A DNA stretch of 59,830 nt, taken from Nocardia acidivorans NBRC 108247 (GTDB lineage Bacteria > Actinomycetota > Actinomycetes > Mycobacteriales > Mycobacteriaceae). Both the position numbers and the translations under genes were made by a program. Under the pieces are notes generated by a model. That model saw nothing but the letters and a program-made list of their open reading frames with translations, was not told where the DNA came from and ran no database searches. The number at the start of each line of letters is the position of its first letter. Position 1 is the stretch's first letter. The stretch covers positions 1 through 59,830 of the forward strand of contig NZ_BDAW01000003.1 of the NCBI RefSeq assembly GCF_001625085.1, in the 5' to 3' direction. Shown here in pieces: positions 10,616 through 20,555 of this stretch.

Positions 10616-10927
10616 CTAGTCGCGAATCGCGCGGGGGCGGCCGTTGCCGGGGTACAGCGCGTTGCGATTGTGATGGATTGCGGTGGGTGGCGCCTGGTCT
10701 GCTGCTACGGCTGCGAGCAGGCGGTCGCGCAGTGCGGGCGGGGGCGGTGTGGCCGCCACGGTCGCCAGCAGGGCGAGAGCCTCTCGGGTGTGCTGCACTT
10801 CCTGGGTGAAGTCCGCGCGCAGTACCGGGTCGTCGGTATCCAGTATTTCCCGCACCGCGCGCTGATCTTCGTCGCCGATCGATCCCAGCGCGACAGTGTG
10901 CGCGAGATCGATCTGGCTTTCGTTCAT
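10616..10927 (-). CDS. short anti-sigma factor (RskA N-terminal type) without membrane part
   Basis: This 103-residue protein resembles the cytoplasmic anti-sigma domain of RskA: IDLAHTVALGSIGDEDQRAV, then LRADFTQEVQHTREALALLA, then ALRDRLLAAVAA. In RskA a transmembrane helix and an external domain follow, for about 230 residues in total. Here the protein stops after a short Arg/Asn-rich end, and no membrane helix is encoded downstream in the same frame. It starts one base after the sigma stop (TGA-g-ATG), so it is translationally coupled to it. It is likely a soluble anti-SigK or a truncated relic. The frame shows no internal stop. Confidence 0.72.
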   Translation of the reverse strand: MNESQIDLAHTVALGSIGDEDQRAVREILDTDDPVLRADFTQEVQHTREALALLATVAATPPPPALRDRLLAAVAADQAPPTAIHHNRNALYPGNGRPRAIRD

Positions 10928-10928
10928 C

Positions 10929-11603
10929 TCACGTCACTCCCAAACTTTTCTTGAGTCGTGTCAGTCCGTCCCGAATACGGGACTTAACGGTAGGCAACCC
11001 TACGCCGAGATAGGCTGCGACCTCGGCATATGTACGTCCGCCGAAGTAGGCGAGCGTGATGGCTTCGCGTTGGGTTTCGGTCAGGGTCGCCAGACCCTGG
11101 CGTACCGCCTGCTGTTCGAGCCGTCGCCCCACTTCTTCGGTGACCTCGTCGAATTCGTTACCGAGGGTGCTGGTTCCGTAGGCGACCTCGCGCTGCGCAT
11201 GCGCCTGTTCGGCGCGCACGCGATCCACCGCGCGGCGATGAGCCAGTGTCATAAGCCAGGTGACAGCGGAGCCCTTGGCCGGATCGAAATTGGCCGCGGT
11301 GCGCCAGATCTGGAGGTACACCTCCTGAGTGGTCTCCTCCGCGTAACCAGGATCGTGTAGCACCCGTAGCACCAAGCCGAAGACCCGAGCGCAGGTGCGG
11401 TCGTAGAGCTCGGCGAATGCCGGCTCGTCGGACTGCCCGCAGCGCTGGAGAAGTGCGGCTAGTTCGAGGCTTTCGGCTGCGCGTGCCGTCATCGCAGAGT
11501 CGGCCGGTGTGGCCGTGCGAGCGTTCCTGGAACTCTGGAACGAGTCGCCCTCTGCGGCCGGCGGCCGCGCTGTCACAACGCTCCGTTCTGTGTCATCGGC
11601 CAC
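10929..11603 (-). CDS. sigK: ECF RNA polymerase sigma factor, SigK-like
   Basis: Region 2 reads FAELYDRTCARVFGLVLRVL then YAEETTQEVYLQIWRTA, with AVTWLMTLAHRRAVDRVR after it. Region 4 reads LTETQREAITLAYFGGRTYAEVAAYL followed by TVKSRIRDGL. This pattern is closest to mycobacterial SigK. The GTG at 11603 gives 224 residues with about 37 extra N-terminal residues; an internal ATG at 11492 begins nearer the conserved part and is a good alternative. It is linked to a SigK-type anti-sigma gene directly downstream. The sigma/anti-sigma pair sits between groEL1 and whiB3, which are adjacent in M. tuberculosis, so it looks like an insertion or relocation. Confidence 0.88.
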   Translation of the reverse strand: MADDTERSVVTARPPAAEGDSFQSSRNARTATPADSAMTARAAESLELAALLQRCGQSDEPAFAELYDRTCARVFGLVLRVLHDPGYAEETTQEVYLQIWRTAANFDPAKGSAVTWLMTLAHRRAVDRVRAEQAHAQREVAYGTSTLGNEFDEVTEEVGRRLEQQAVRQGLATLTETQREAITLAYFGGRTYAEVAAYLGVGLPTVKSRIRDGLTRLKKSLGVT

Positions 11604-11961
11604 GAGGGTAGCCGGTCGCTATAACCTCCTCTCGGTGGGGGTATCGGCTAAAGCGACTGCCGCGCAGCGGTTTTCCGATTTGTACCGACTCGCCCAAACC
11701 TGTCTTTTCGCGCGACACGCTGTGACACGCCGGAGCTTGTAAGAATCGCCGAAACATTGCCAGTCCCAACCGACTCCTGCTGCGTCAGTGGCCGGTTATT
11801 TGCTAGGCATTCGGCGCGCCGCACCGCGCGGATGGGAAAGTTTCTGAAGTCGCGCCGCTGTGGTCAGCGGTTACGAGGTGACGCGCCTCGCCCGCACCGC
11901 TGGTTGACAGCTGTCACACGAAATGCTCACGCGGTCGGCCCGCGGCCGGATCGCCGAATCC
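11604..11961. other. intergenic region upstream of sigK, downstream of whiB3
   Basis: No gene is supported. It should hold the sigK promoter on the minus strand, but I cannot identify a confident -35/-10 pair. A perfect 12-bp palindrome, TGACAGCTGTCA, lies at 11905-11916, close to the whiB3 3' end. Confidence 0.4.
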
Positions 11962-12255
11962 TCAGGCGACCGCCCGGCGGCGGTTCCGGCGGGCGTGCAT
12001 CTCACGCTCGGTCTCGGACATTCCACCCCAGATGCCATAGGGCTCGCTGACCTTCAGCGCGTGCGAACGGCACTGCAGCAGGACGGGGCAGGATCGGCAG
12101 ACTTCCTTGGCGCGCATCTCGCGCTGGGCTCGCGCCCGGCCGCGTTCGCCATCCGGATGGAAGAACACCGAAGAATCCTGTCCGCGGCAGGAGCCGCGCA
12201 TCTGCCAGTCCCATACATCGGCGTTCGGACCAGGGAGGTGGGTCGGCATGGGCAT
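11962..12255 (-). CDS. whiB3: WhiB3-type iron-sulfur redox sensor and transcription factor
   Basis: This 97-residue Wbl protein has four cluster-ligating cysteines at residues 23, 53, 56 and 62 (C-x29-C-x2-C-x5-C), the beta-turn GIWGG at 74-78 and a basic C-terminus. The N-terminus HLPGPNADVWDWQ matches WhiB3. The ATG at 12255 is preferred over an upstream start at 12288 because GAGGAG lies six bases before it. In M. tuberculosis WhiB3 responds to redox state and controls lipid metabolism. The orientation opposite to groEL1 and sigD is conserved. Confidence 0.93.
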   Translation of the reverse strand: MPMPTHLPGPNADVWDWQMRGSCRGQDSSVFFHPDGERGRARAQREMRAKEVCRSCPVLLQCRSHALKVSEPYGIWGGMSETEREMHARRNRRRAVA

Positions 12256-12866
12256 GGTGAACTCCTCTTGGTGCGAGCTCGTCGGCATTGTCGAGCGGTG
12301 CTGGTGAGCAAACAGTGGGCCGCATCACCGGGTTCCGGCGATCGCACTCCGCAGGCTCCGTAATTTCACACGGCGCCGACGGCGGCGATGTCGTACGTTA
12401 GGTCGGAGAATGAATTCGAGTCAATAGTCCGTTCCATCCCGATTCAAATACCAGCGCATTAGAGAATTAACGTCTTAGCTATTTACAAAGTGGGTCGTCT
12501 ACGGCGATACTGATCGGTTGCCCAGTAGGCATCGAGTGCTGCGATAGCCGATCCGACTTGTGGAAATGCCTGATAGGACGCGCTTTTCGAGTGCGAATCC
12601 GAGCAATCCCGACTATGCGCGCATCGCGATCAGGGTGATCTCAACCATTGCGCACATCCCCGTGAGCGGGGTGCAGATGGCCGGATCGAGGCGCTCAGGT
12701 TAATAACGCGAAACGCCATGCGAATTTCTTACGGGCGTGCTAGGCGATAGCGAGCACAGATTTACCGAGTGGAAACACAAAGACATTCCCCAATGCTGAA
12801 AAATAGCTGCATTTCTGTGCTATGGCCGTGGCCGCGGGTCCCGGTGGCACTGGTTACAGTGCGGCA
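12256..12866. other. divergent control region between whiB3 and the Rv3415c-like gene
   Basis: About 600 bp without a supported gene and with distinctly lower GC than its surroundings. A hairpin CATCCCCG-TGAG-CGGGGTG lies around 12656-12673. The large size suits the complex promoter region expected for whiB3. An extended -10-like TGGTTACAGT just before the GTG at 12867 could drive a leaderless transcript of the plus-strand gene. Confidence 0.4.
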
Positions 12867-13835
12867 GTGCCTGTGCTCGAAGTGAACTCGCTCCTGGTCG
12901 ATACCGCCTTCGGCGCCGACCCCGGCCGCGCTGCTACCGGATTGCCCGTCGCGCGTACCGCCCCCGAGAGTTGGCTGCGCGCGGTCTCACTCGGCGGAAT
13001 CGGGCACTACGCCGCCGCGCGAGTCGAACTACGCCGCGCCCGCGCGTCGACCACCGATCCGGTACTGCGTTCGCTCACGCACAGCCTCGAGGGCTCGCTG
13101 CTGCGCCAGCTCGGCTGGCACGCCCGCGCGGCCGCCGCCGACGGCCGCGCCGCCGCCCTGGTGCTGCCCGCCACCCCCGCCGTCGGGCGCGCCGAAGACG
13201 TCTCGAATGTGACATGGCTCACCTCGAAGGCGAATACGGCTCGCGCCGAGGCGGTTTGCGATGCGTTGACGGGTCTGGCCGCCGATGCGCTGGGCACCGC
13301 TCGGCCGGGGCTTGCCGCCCGGCTGCTGCACCGTTGCCGCACCCATCTCGAACAGCACCTCGCCGATCCGGGAACCGCTTGGCGACAGCGCATTCGGCTG
13401 CACTGGGTGTCTGCCGAGACCGCGCTGTGCGCTCCCGGAGCCGGTTTGATCGCCCTGCCCGAACCCATCGGTCCTGTTCCGGGCGTCGCGCACACCCCGT
13501 CGACGGCGACGGATCCCGCTCTCGCACATGCGGAGACCGCCCTCGCCCTCGCCGAGAATTCACCTTCGGTCCGGCACCGGGTCAAATCCCGGCTACTGGT
13601 GGCGGCCGCCGGTGCCGCGGGCGGTGACCTGGACCGATCCCGTGCGCTCGCGACCGAAGTGGCCGGCGAGACCGCCGAGTTCGAGCTGCTTCCACTGCGC
13701 TGGGCCTGCGCCATGCTGCGCGCGGGCATCGATCCCGAATCCGGGGGCGCCGCCGAGGCTTTCGAGTGCGAACGTTTGCTGGCGTTTCGCGGAGGGCGAT
13801 TGCGTTCGGCGAGCGACACTCTCGGACATCCCTGA
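12867..13835 (+). CDS. alpha-helical TPR-like protein, Rv3415c-type, upstream of sigD
   Basis: This 322-residue Ala/Arg-rich protein consists of repeated helical pairs (RVELRRARASTTDP, GSLLRQLGWHARAAAADGRAA, PALAHAETALALAEN), suggesting a TPR-like solenoid. No catalytic motif, signal peptide or membrane helix is visible. Gene order whiB3 - this gene - sigD - rsdA matches Rv3416 to Rv3413c. The GTG at 12867 follows a -10-like element and may be leaderless; an ATG at 12822 in frame would add 15 residues. Function unknown; a link to SigD is suggested only by position. Confidence 0.75.
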   Translation: MPVLEVNSLLVDTAFGADPGRAATGLPVARTAPESWLRAVSLGGIGHYAAARVELRRARASTTDPVLRSLTHSLEGSLLRQLGWHARAAAADGRAAALVLPATPAVGRAEDVSNVTWLTSKANTARAEAVCDALTGLAADALGTARPGLAARLLHRCRTHLEQHLADPGTAWRQRIRLHWVSAETALCAPGAGLIALPEPIGPVPGVAHTPSTATDPALAHAETALALAENSPSVRHRVKSRLLVAAAGAAGGDLDRSRALATEVAGETAEFELLPLRWACAMLRAGIDPESGGAAEAFECERLLAFRGGRLRSASDTLGHP

Positions 13836-13990
13836 GTGCCCCCCGAGAGGTCCCTGAGTCGACCCCGAGACTGACCCCGTAACGGCTGGCTTGAATGAGC
13901 CAGCCGCTATTGTTGGACCGTTCCGCCCTCCGCGGAAGCACCGGCCTTCCAGCCACGGTGCCACTCGTAACGCCAGGAACAGCTCTGACG

Positions 13991-14572
13991 ATGAACAACA
14001 CGGGTGAGGAGTTGGACCCAGCCGTCGTCGCTGCCGCCGCGCAGGGCGACCGGTCTGCTCTAGCCCAGGTACTCGAGAGCATCCGCCCCCTTGTGGTGCG
14101 GTATTGCCGTGCGCGGATCGGGTCGGCCGAACGCGGCCAACTCTCCGCGGACGACGTCGCGCAGGAGGTTTGTCTGGCCGTCATGACAGCCCTGCCGCGT
14201 TATCAGGATCAGGGCAGACCGTTCATGGCATTCGTGTACGGCATCGCCTCCCACAAAGTCGCCGACGCTCATCGCAACGCCGCCCGTAACAAAGCGGATG
14301 CCATGGCCGAAGTACCGGATGTCATATCCACCGACCAGGGGCCGGAACAGCGGGCTCTCGAATCGGAGACGAGCCGGCAGATGAATTCTCTGCTGGCCAC
14401 GCTTCCGGAGAAGCATCGAGAGATCCTCATCCTGCGCTTGGTCATGGGTTTGTCAGCCGAAGAAACCGCAGTTGCCGTGGGCAGTACGGCAGGTGCTATA
14501 CGAGTGGCTCAGCATCGAGCGCTCGCGAAACTCAAGTCTCAAGTGGCGAGGGCAGGTGAAATGTATGGCTAG
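13991..14572 (+). CDS. sigD: RNA polymerase sigma factor SigD
   Basis: This 193-residue ECF sigma factor shows region 2 as IRPLVVRYCRARIG, then LSADDVAQEVCLAVMTALPRY and FVYGIASHKVADAHR. Region 4 is LLATLPEKHREILILRLVMG, then SAEETAVAVGSTAGAIRVAQ. This is a close match to mycobacterial SigD. The ATG at 13991 is chosen since homology begins there; an ATG at 13895 in frame would add 32 non-conserved residues. The stop overlaps the start of rsdA, so sigma and anti-sigma are coupled. Confidence 0.95.
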   Translation: MNNTGEELDPAVVAAAAQGDRSALAQVLESIRPLVVRYCRARIGSAERGQLSADDVAQEVCLAVMTALPRYQDQGRPFMAFVYGIASHKVADAHRNAARNKADAMAEVPDVISTDQGPEQRALESETSRQMNSLLATLPEKHREILILRLVMGLSAEETAVAVGSTAGAIRVAQHRALAKLKSQVARAGEMYG

Positions 14573-15680
14573 GGATGGCGAGCGCGGTCGGGGCGACTGG
14601 AAGCGGCTTGGATCGCAAGACAGCGGTCCCTACGCCGAGGCGTCCGGTGATACCGGGCCGGTGGATATCGCGGCGGTTCGTCGCGACGACGCGCTGATCG
14701 ATGCCATCTCCGGCGACGGTCCCGTGCAGACGGGCACCACGGAGGAGTATCAGCTCGCGGCGTTGCTCGCGAACTGGCGCGCCGAGATTCTGGACGAGCC
14801 GATGCCGGCCGGTCCGGATCTGGACACCATCGTCGCCGCGGTAAATCAGGAGATCGGTGCGCGACAGGCGCGAATCGGCGCCCAGTCGGGCGCGCGACTA
14901 CGGCTGGTGCGCCCCATTCTGGGATCCGCGGCCGCCCTGGCGTTGATCTTCGGTGGTCTGACGGCCTTCTCGTACAACGCGAATCCGGGAGATCCGCTGT
15001 GGCGGGTCAAGGAGGTCGTGTTCAGCGAACAGGCGCAGAGCACCGTGGTCTCGCGTGCCGACAGTGATCTGGCCCAGGCTCAGGAGCTCATCAATCAGGG
15101 GCGTCCGGAGCAGGCCAAGGCACTGTTGGAGAGCGCCTCGGCCAATGTCAGCCACGTCAACGACAGCGGTAAGAAGGACGATCTGCAGGATCGCTGGCAA
15201 CAGGTGCTCACCTCGCTGGCGAAGGTCGCTCCCGATCTGGCCACCTCGTTGATGCCGACGCCGCCGGTGCAGGTTCCGGTCACGAGTCACGTTCCGGTGA
15301 CAACCCTTCCGGGGGGTGTCACGGTGGTGCCGACCACCGTTGCGGGAACCGGCGGCGACAGCACCGTGCCGACCTACGATCCGCGCGGTCTGGATTCCAC
15401 GCAGCCGGGTACCGGGCCCACCACGCTGCCCACCCAGCCGGGCACCGTGCCGCCGACGCAGCCCCCCACGGGGGAACCGTCGCAGCCGGTGACGGTGCAG
15501 CCGACCGCCGGTCCGTCCACCGTCGCGGAGCCCCCGACCGGGGCTCCGCTCACTACCGCTCCGGCGGGCGGTCAGCAACCGGTCACCCAGCCGCCGGTGG
15601 AGAAGCCGGCCCCGGTGGTGCCGACGGCCGCCCCGACCCTGGTTCCGACCATTCCGTCGGTGCCGGGAGTGCCCAAGTGA
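14565..15680 (+). CDS. rsdA: anti-sigma-D factor RsdA
   Basis: This 371-residue membrane anti-sigma factor has an N-terminal sigma-binding region (VDIAAVRRDDALIDAIS and YQLAALLANWRAEI, the RsdA signature), one transmembrane helix at about residues 118-136, an external helical part (DSDLAQAQELINQGRPEQAK), and a long Pro/Thr/Val/Gln-rich tail from about residue 225. In M. tuberculosis RsdA is degraded by ClpX-ClpP to release SigD. The ATG at 14565 overlaps the sigD stop by eight bases. It is longer than the 299-residue M. tuberculosis protein because of the tail. Confidence 0.93.
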   Translation: MARDGERGRGDWKRLGSQDSGPYAEASGDTGPVDIAAVRRDDALIDAISGDGPVQTGTTEEYQLAALLANWRAEILDEPMPAGPDLDTIVAAVNQEIGARQARIGAQSGARLRLVRPILGSAAALALIFGGLTAFSYNANPGDPLWRVKEVVFSEQAQSTVVSRADSDLAQAQELINQGRPEQAKALLESASANVSHVNDSGKKDDLQDRWQQVLTSLAKVAPDLATSLMPTPPVQVPVTSHVPVTTLPGGVTVVPTTVAGTGGDSTVPTYDPRGLDSTQPGTGPTTLPTQPGTVPPTQPPTGEPSQPVTVQPTAGPSTVAEPPTGAPLTTAPAGGQQPVTQPPVEKPAPVVPTAAPTLVPTIPSVPGVPK

Positions 15681-15731
15681 GTGCCGGGAGTCGCCGAGTG
15701 AGCCGAAGAGAGCTACAGGCATAAATAAATG

Positions 15732-15757
15732 GCCGACCCACATGGAGTCGGCTTTTT
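15732..15757 (+). terminator. intrinsic terminator of sigD-rsdA
   Basis: A short stem GCCGAC/GTCGGC (15732-15737 with 15747-15752) is followed by five T residues, about 50 bp after the rsdA stop. Confidence 0.7.
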
Positions 15758-15771
15758 CGTACCCGAGAAAA

Positions 15772-15800
15772 GGGCCCGCGTTCCACAGGAACGCGGGCCC
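15772..15800 (-). terminator. intrinsic terminator of the DUF5319 gene
   Basis: A perfect 13-bp stem (15772-15784 with 15788-15800) closes a three-base loop. On the minus strand it is followed by a short T-rich run, and it lies just beyond the stop at 15811. Confidence 0.75.
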
Positions 15801-15810
15801 GATTTCGGTT

Positions 15811-16224
15811 CTAGATGTCGAACCCGTCGAACCCGTCGCCGTGCAGCGCCTCGTTCATCGAGGCATCGGCATAACCGCGACAGTAATCCCAGGTGACGTA
15901 CGCCTCGGGGGTCGGGTCGTAGGCGGGCTCATGGGGGCGCACCGTGCCATCCACCAATAGCTGGAGGAGGTTGGCGCGCAACATATCCCAATCGTGGTAA
16001 TGGTCCTGTCGGCAGTCCTCGCAGCTGACCACGAGTCCGCGGATACCGCGGTGGGCCAGCAACGCCTCATATACCGCGAGGTCGGCGAGATCCTCCTCGA
16101 CCGCTAGGCGCTCGTGAGGATCCAGCGGTTCCCCCGGCTCGATGGCATCGAGCGCGGCCGACGGGTCGGAGGGATCTCCGGCGAATGGATCCGGCGGCAA
16201 GCCAGGTGGTAGATGGTCACGCAC
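15811..16224 (-). CDS. DUF5319 protein, Rv3412-type
   Basis: This 137-residue cytosolic protein begins VRDHLPPGLPPDPFAGDP. It contains a CxxC pair in VVSCEDCRQDHYHDWDML, then NLLQLLVDGTVRPHEPAYDP, and ends with VTWDYCRGYADA. These match the conserved actinobacterial family typified by Rv3412, whose role is unknown. The CxxC with nearby His and Asp residues could bind zinc, which is inference. The GTG at 16224 is chosen because homology starts there; the frame remains open upstream to 16440. Its position opposite guaB2 is conserved. Confidence 0.88.
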   Translation of the reverse strand: MRDHLPPGLPPDPFAGDPSDPSAALDAIEPGEPLDPHERLAVEEDLADLAVYEALLAHRGIRGLVVSCEDCRQDHYHDWDMLRANLLQLLVDGTVRPHEPAYDPTPEAYVTWDYCRGYADASMNEALHGDGFDGFDI

Positions 16225-18046
<1,822 letters not shown>

Positions 18047-18134
18047 TTCCCGCTCATCCTTGCCCTCCGGCACCTCCGCGATAGTTCGCACGCCCCAACA
18101 ATCTCCACCCGCTCCGCAAGTCATGACCCCGCAA

Positions 18135-18230
18135 GATTCGCGGCCCGTCTCGCTTCTGGACTGAGTGGAGCGGGGGAGCGAAGCGCGGGAGCGGAGGGCG
18201 GGAAGAAGTGAGACTTAGGGGCCGCGAATC
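18135..18230 (+). other. long-range inverted repeat in the guaB2-guaB3 spacer
   Basis: GATTCGCGGCC (18135-18145) pairs exactly with GGCCGCGAATC (18220-18230). Inside it, GTCTC pairs with GAGAC and CTTCT with AGAAG, giving an interrupted stem of about 21 pairs enclosing a purine-rich loop. The guaB3 ribosome-binding site AGGAGG follows at 18261. It could be a transcript-stabilising or attenuating structure. Confidence 0.5.
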
Positions 18231-18273
18231 CGCCGGAGCGAAGCGGAGGCAATCAAACACAGGAGGACTCGCT

Positions 18274-19407
18274 ATGCGCGATATGGTCGAGATCGGCATG
18301 GGCCGGACCGCCCGGCGCACCTACGAACTGGACGATATCGACATCGTGCCGTCCCGGCGGACTCGTTCGTCGAAGCAGGTGTCCGTGGCGTGGCAGCTCG
18401 ACGCCTACCGCTTCGAGATTCCGTTCCTGGCGCATCCGACCGATGCGCTGGTGTCCCCGCGCTTCGCCATCGAGCTCGGCAAGGCCGGTGGGCTCGGTGT
18501 GATCAACGGTGAGGGGCTGTGGGCCCGGCACGCCGATGTCGAGGCCCGGATTCAGCAGCTCGCCGATGTCGCCGAGAAGGAGGGCACCGAGGCCGCGGTG
18601 CAGCTGCTGCAGCAGTTGCACGCCGCGCCGATGCAGCCCGAACTGCTCGCCGCCGCGGTCGCCGAGGTGCGCGCCGCGGGTGTGACCACCGCGGTGCGGG
18701 TCAGCCCGCAGAACGCGCGGGCGCTGACCCCGAGTCTGGTGCAGGCCGGAATCGATCTGCTGGTGGTGCACGGCACCATCATCTCCGCCGAGCATGTCGG
18801 CGACGGCGAACCGCTGAACCTGAAGACCTTCATCGCCGAATTGGATGTGCCGGTCGTGGCCGGTGGTGTGAGCGATCACCGCACCGCCCTGCATCTGATG
18901 CGCACCGGCGCGGCCGGTGTGATCGTGGGCTACGGCTCCATGCAGGGTGCGACCACCACCAATGAGGTGCTCGGCATTCGGGTTCCGATGGCCACCGCCA
19001 TCGCCGACGCCGCCGCCGCGCGCCGCGATTACCTGGATGAGACCGGCGGCCGGTACGTCCATGTCATCGCCGACGGCGAGACGCTGACCTCGGGGCATAT
19101 CGCCAAGGCCATCGCCTGCGGTGCGGACGCGGTCATGCTCGGCGTTCCGCTGTCCCTGGCGCAGGAGGCTCCGGGCGCGGGCTGGTACTGGCCGTCCGCC
19201 GCCGCGCACCCCTCGGTGCCGCGTGGCGCGCTGCTGCCGTACGCCATCGACGAGGAGCGCGTGCCCCTCACCCAGGTCCTGGACGGACCCTCCAACGATC
19301 CGTTCGGTTCGCTGAATCTCGTTGGCGGCCTGCGCCGTGCGATGGCCAAGACCGGTTACTCCGATCTCAAGGAGTTCCAGAAGGTCGGCTTGAACATTCG
19401 CGCATAG
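18274..19407 (+). CDS. guaB3: GuaB3, IMP dehydrogenase-family paralogue
   Basis: This 377-residue IMPDH/GMP-reductase fold protein has no CBS domains. The N-terminal TYELDDIDIVPSRRTRSSKQ and the glycine-rich VVAGGVSDHRTALHLMRTG and VHVIADGETLTSGHIAKAI are present. The canonical GPGSxC catalytic loop is not visible, as expected for the mycobacterial GuaB3 (Rv3410c) type, whose activity I do not know. The ATG at 18274 follows AGGAGG. The frame is open upstream to a GTG at 18208, which lies inside the spacer stem and is unlikely to be used. Confidence 0.92.
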   Translation: MRDMVEIGMGRTARRTYELDDIDIVPSRRTRSSKQVSVAWQLDAYRFEIPFLAHPTDALVSPRFAIELGKAGGLGVINGEGLWARHADVEARIQQLADVAEKEGTEAAVQLLQQLHAAPMQPELLAAAVAEVRAAGVTTAVRVSPQNARALTPSLVQAGIDLLVVHGTIISAEHVGDGEPLNLKTFIAELDVPVVAGGVSDHRTALHLMRTGAAGVIVGYGSMQGATTTNEVLGIRVPMATAIADAAAARRDYLDETGGRYVHVIADGETLTSGHIAKAIACGADAVMLGVPLSLAQEAPGAGWYWPSAAAHPSVPRGALLPYAIDEERVPLTQVLDGPSNDPFGSLNLVGGLRRAMAKTGYSDLKEFQKVGLNIRA

Positions 19408-19490
19408 AGCGCAGACTCCTCGCCCCCTGTCCACGCGCCCGCAATGGTGTGCGGCAGGGGGCGAAGTCGTGTTCGGGTCGAATCTCGTTT

Positions 19491-20390
19491 CTACTGTTCG
19501 GCTTTGCGGGAGACGGGGGTCTCACCCGTGCGGACGCGGGGCGAAGTGACCGCTCTGGGGATGACGTTGTCGCGGAGGAAGTCCTGGATGGCGATATTGA
19601 CCGGGAGCGGGTGGGTCATGCTGACGGTTTGGCGGGCACCCTCGATTTCGAGGTAGCGGGCGTCGGGGAGGCGGTCGGCCAGTTCGCGGGCGTGCGCGCG
19701 GGGGATGCCGGAGCGGGTGGGGTGGATAACCAAAGTGGGGCAGGTGATTTCGGCTAGTCGGTCGAGCAGGCAGTCGCGGGTGAGCAGGGCGCCCGCGGCC
19801 ACCTCGGTGGCGTGCGCGTCGCGGGTCAGCCAGCGGCGGACCCAGAACGATCTATGCCCTTCGTCCTCGCCGATGAGGGAGTGCGCGAGATGGTTCGCCA
19901 GTGCGGGACGGACCGCGTCCTCATGCCATTTGTCCAGGAAGCGGCGGGCATTGGCGAGTTCGGCGCTGGTCGGTTCATGCGCTTCGGTGCTGACCAGCAC
20001 CAGTGCCGAGACGCGTTCGGGAGCCAGCAGCGCGGTGCGCAGCGCGATGAAGCCGCCCTGCGAAATCCCGCCCAGCACCGCCTTTTCCACGCCTAGCTGA
20101 TCCAGCACGGTGAGGGCGTCGCGGGCGCAGGTCCAGTACGTGAACGGCAGCCCCTCGTCACGGGTGTCGCCGTGTCCGCGGGCATCCCAGGTGACCAACC
20201 GGAATTCCGGTGTCAATGCCGCCCGCTGCGAGTTGAACATTGTTCTGTCCATGAGGAATTCGTGCCCCAGCAGCAGTACCGGCCCCTCGCCTCCGCTGTC
20301 CTCGTAGTGGATCTCGGCATCGATCGCACGGGCGAATGGCACGCAGTACACGATAGCCAGAACCTCTGACAAAAACCTTTGCTTTGTCAC
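19491..20390 (-). CDS. alpha/beta-fold hydrolase
   Basis: This protein of up to 299 residues has the alpha/beta-hydrolase pattern EGPVLLLGHEFLMDR (oxyanion region), TWDARGHGDTRDEG, a nucleophile elbow GGISQGGF with the catalytic Ser, and a late acid/base region. The expected C-terminal His could be in MTHPLP. The start is uncertain: GTG at 20390, or GTG at 20342, which begins closer to the conserved VPFARAIDAEIHYED. It is convergent with guaB3 and divergent from guaA. Substrate unknown. Confidence 0.85.
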   Translation of the reverse strand: MTKQRFLSEVLAIVYCVPFARAIDAEIHYEDSGGEGPVLLLGHEFLMDRTMFNSQRAALTPEFRLVTWDARGHGDTRDEGLPFTYWTCARDALTVLDQLGVEKAVLGGISQGGFIALRTALLAPERVSALVLVSTEAHEPTSAELANARRFLDKWHEDAVRPALANHLAHSLIGEDEGHRSFWVRRWLTRDAHATEVAAGALLTRDCLLDRLAEITCPTLVIHPTRSGIPRAHARELADRLPDARYLEIEGARQTVSMTHPLPVNIAIQDFLRDNVIPRAVTSPRVRTGETPVSRKAEQ

Positions 20391-20555
20391 CCTCGGTGGT
20401 TGTCGGCCCGGCAGTACGGGTCGGAGTTCCCGGCCGCGTGGGGCCGGAAGGCTCTATGCGCTCTCCGGACACGGCAATTGATCTCGGCAGACACTGCAAT
20501 CGATCTCGGGCCGGGCGGGTCCGGTGTGTTCTGTGTCGCTCTTTAGACTGATCGG

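Noticed and set aside
18208..18273. Longer guaB3 reading from the GTG at 18208
   Set aside because: The extra residues lie in the spacer stem, and a strong AGGAGG directs initiation to the ATG at 18274.
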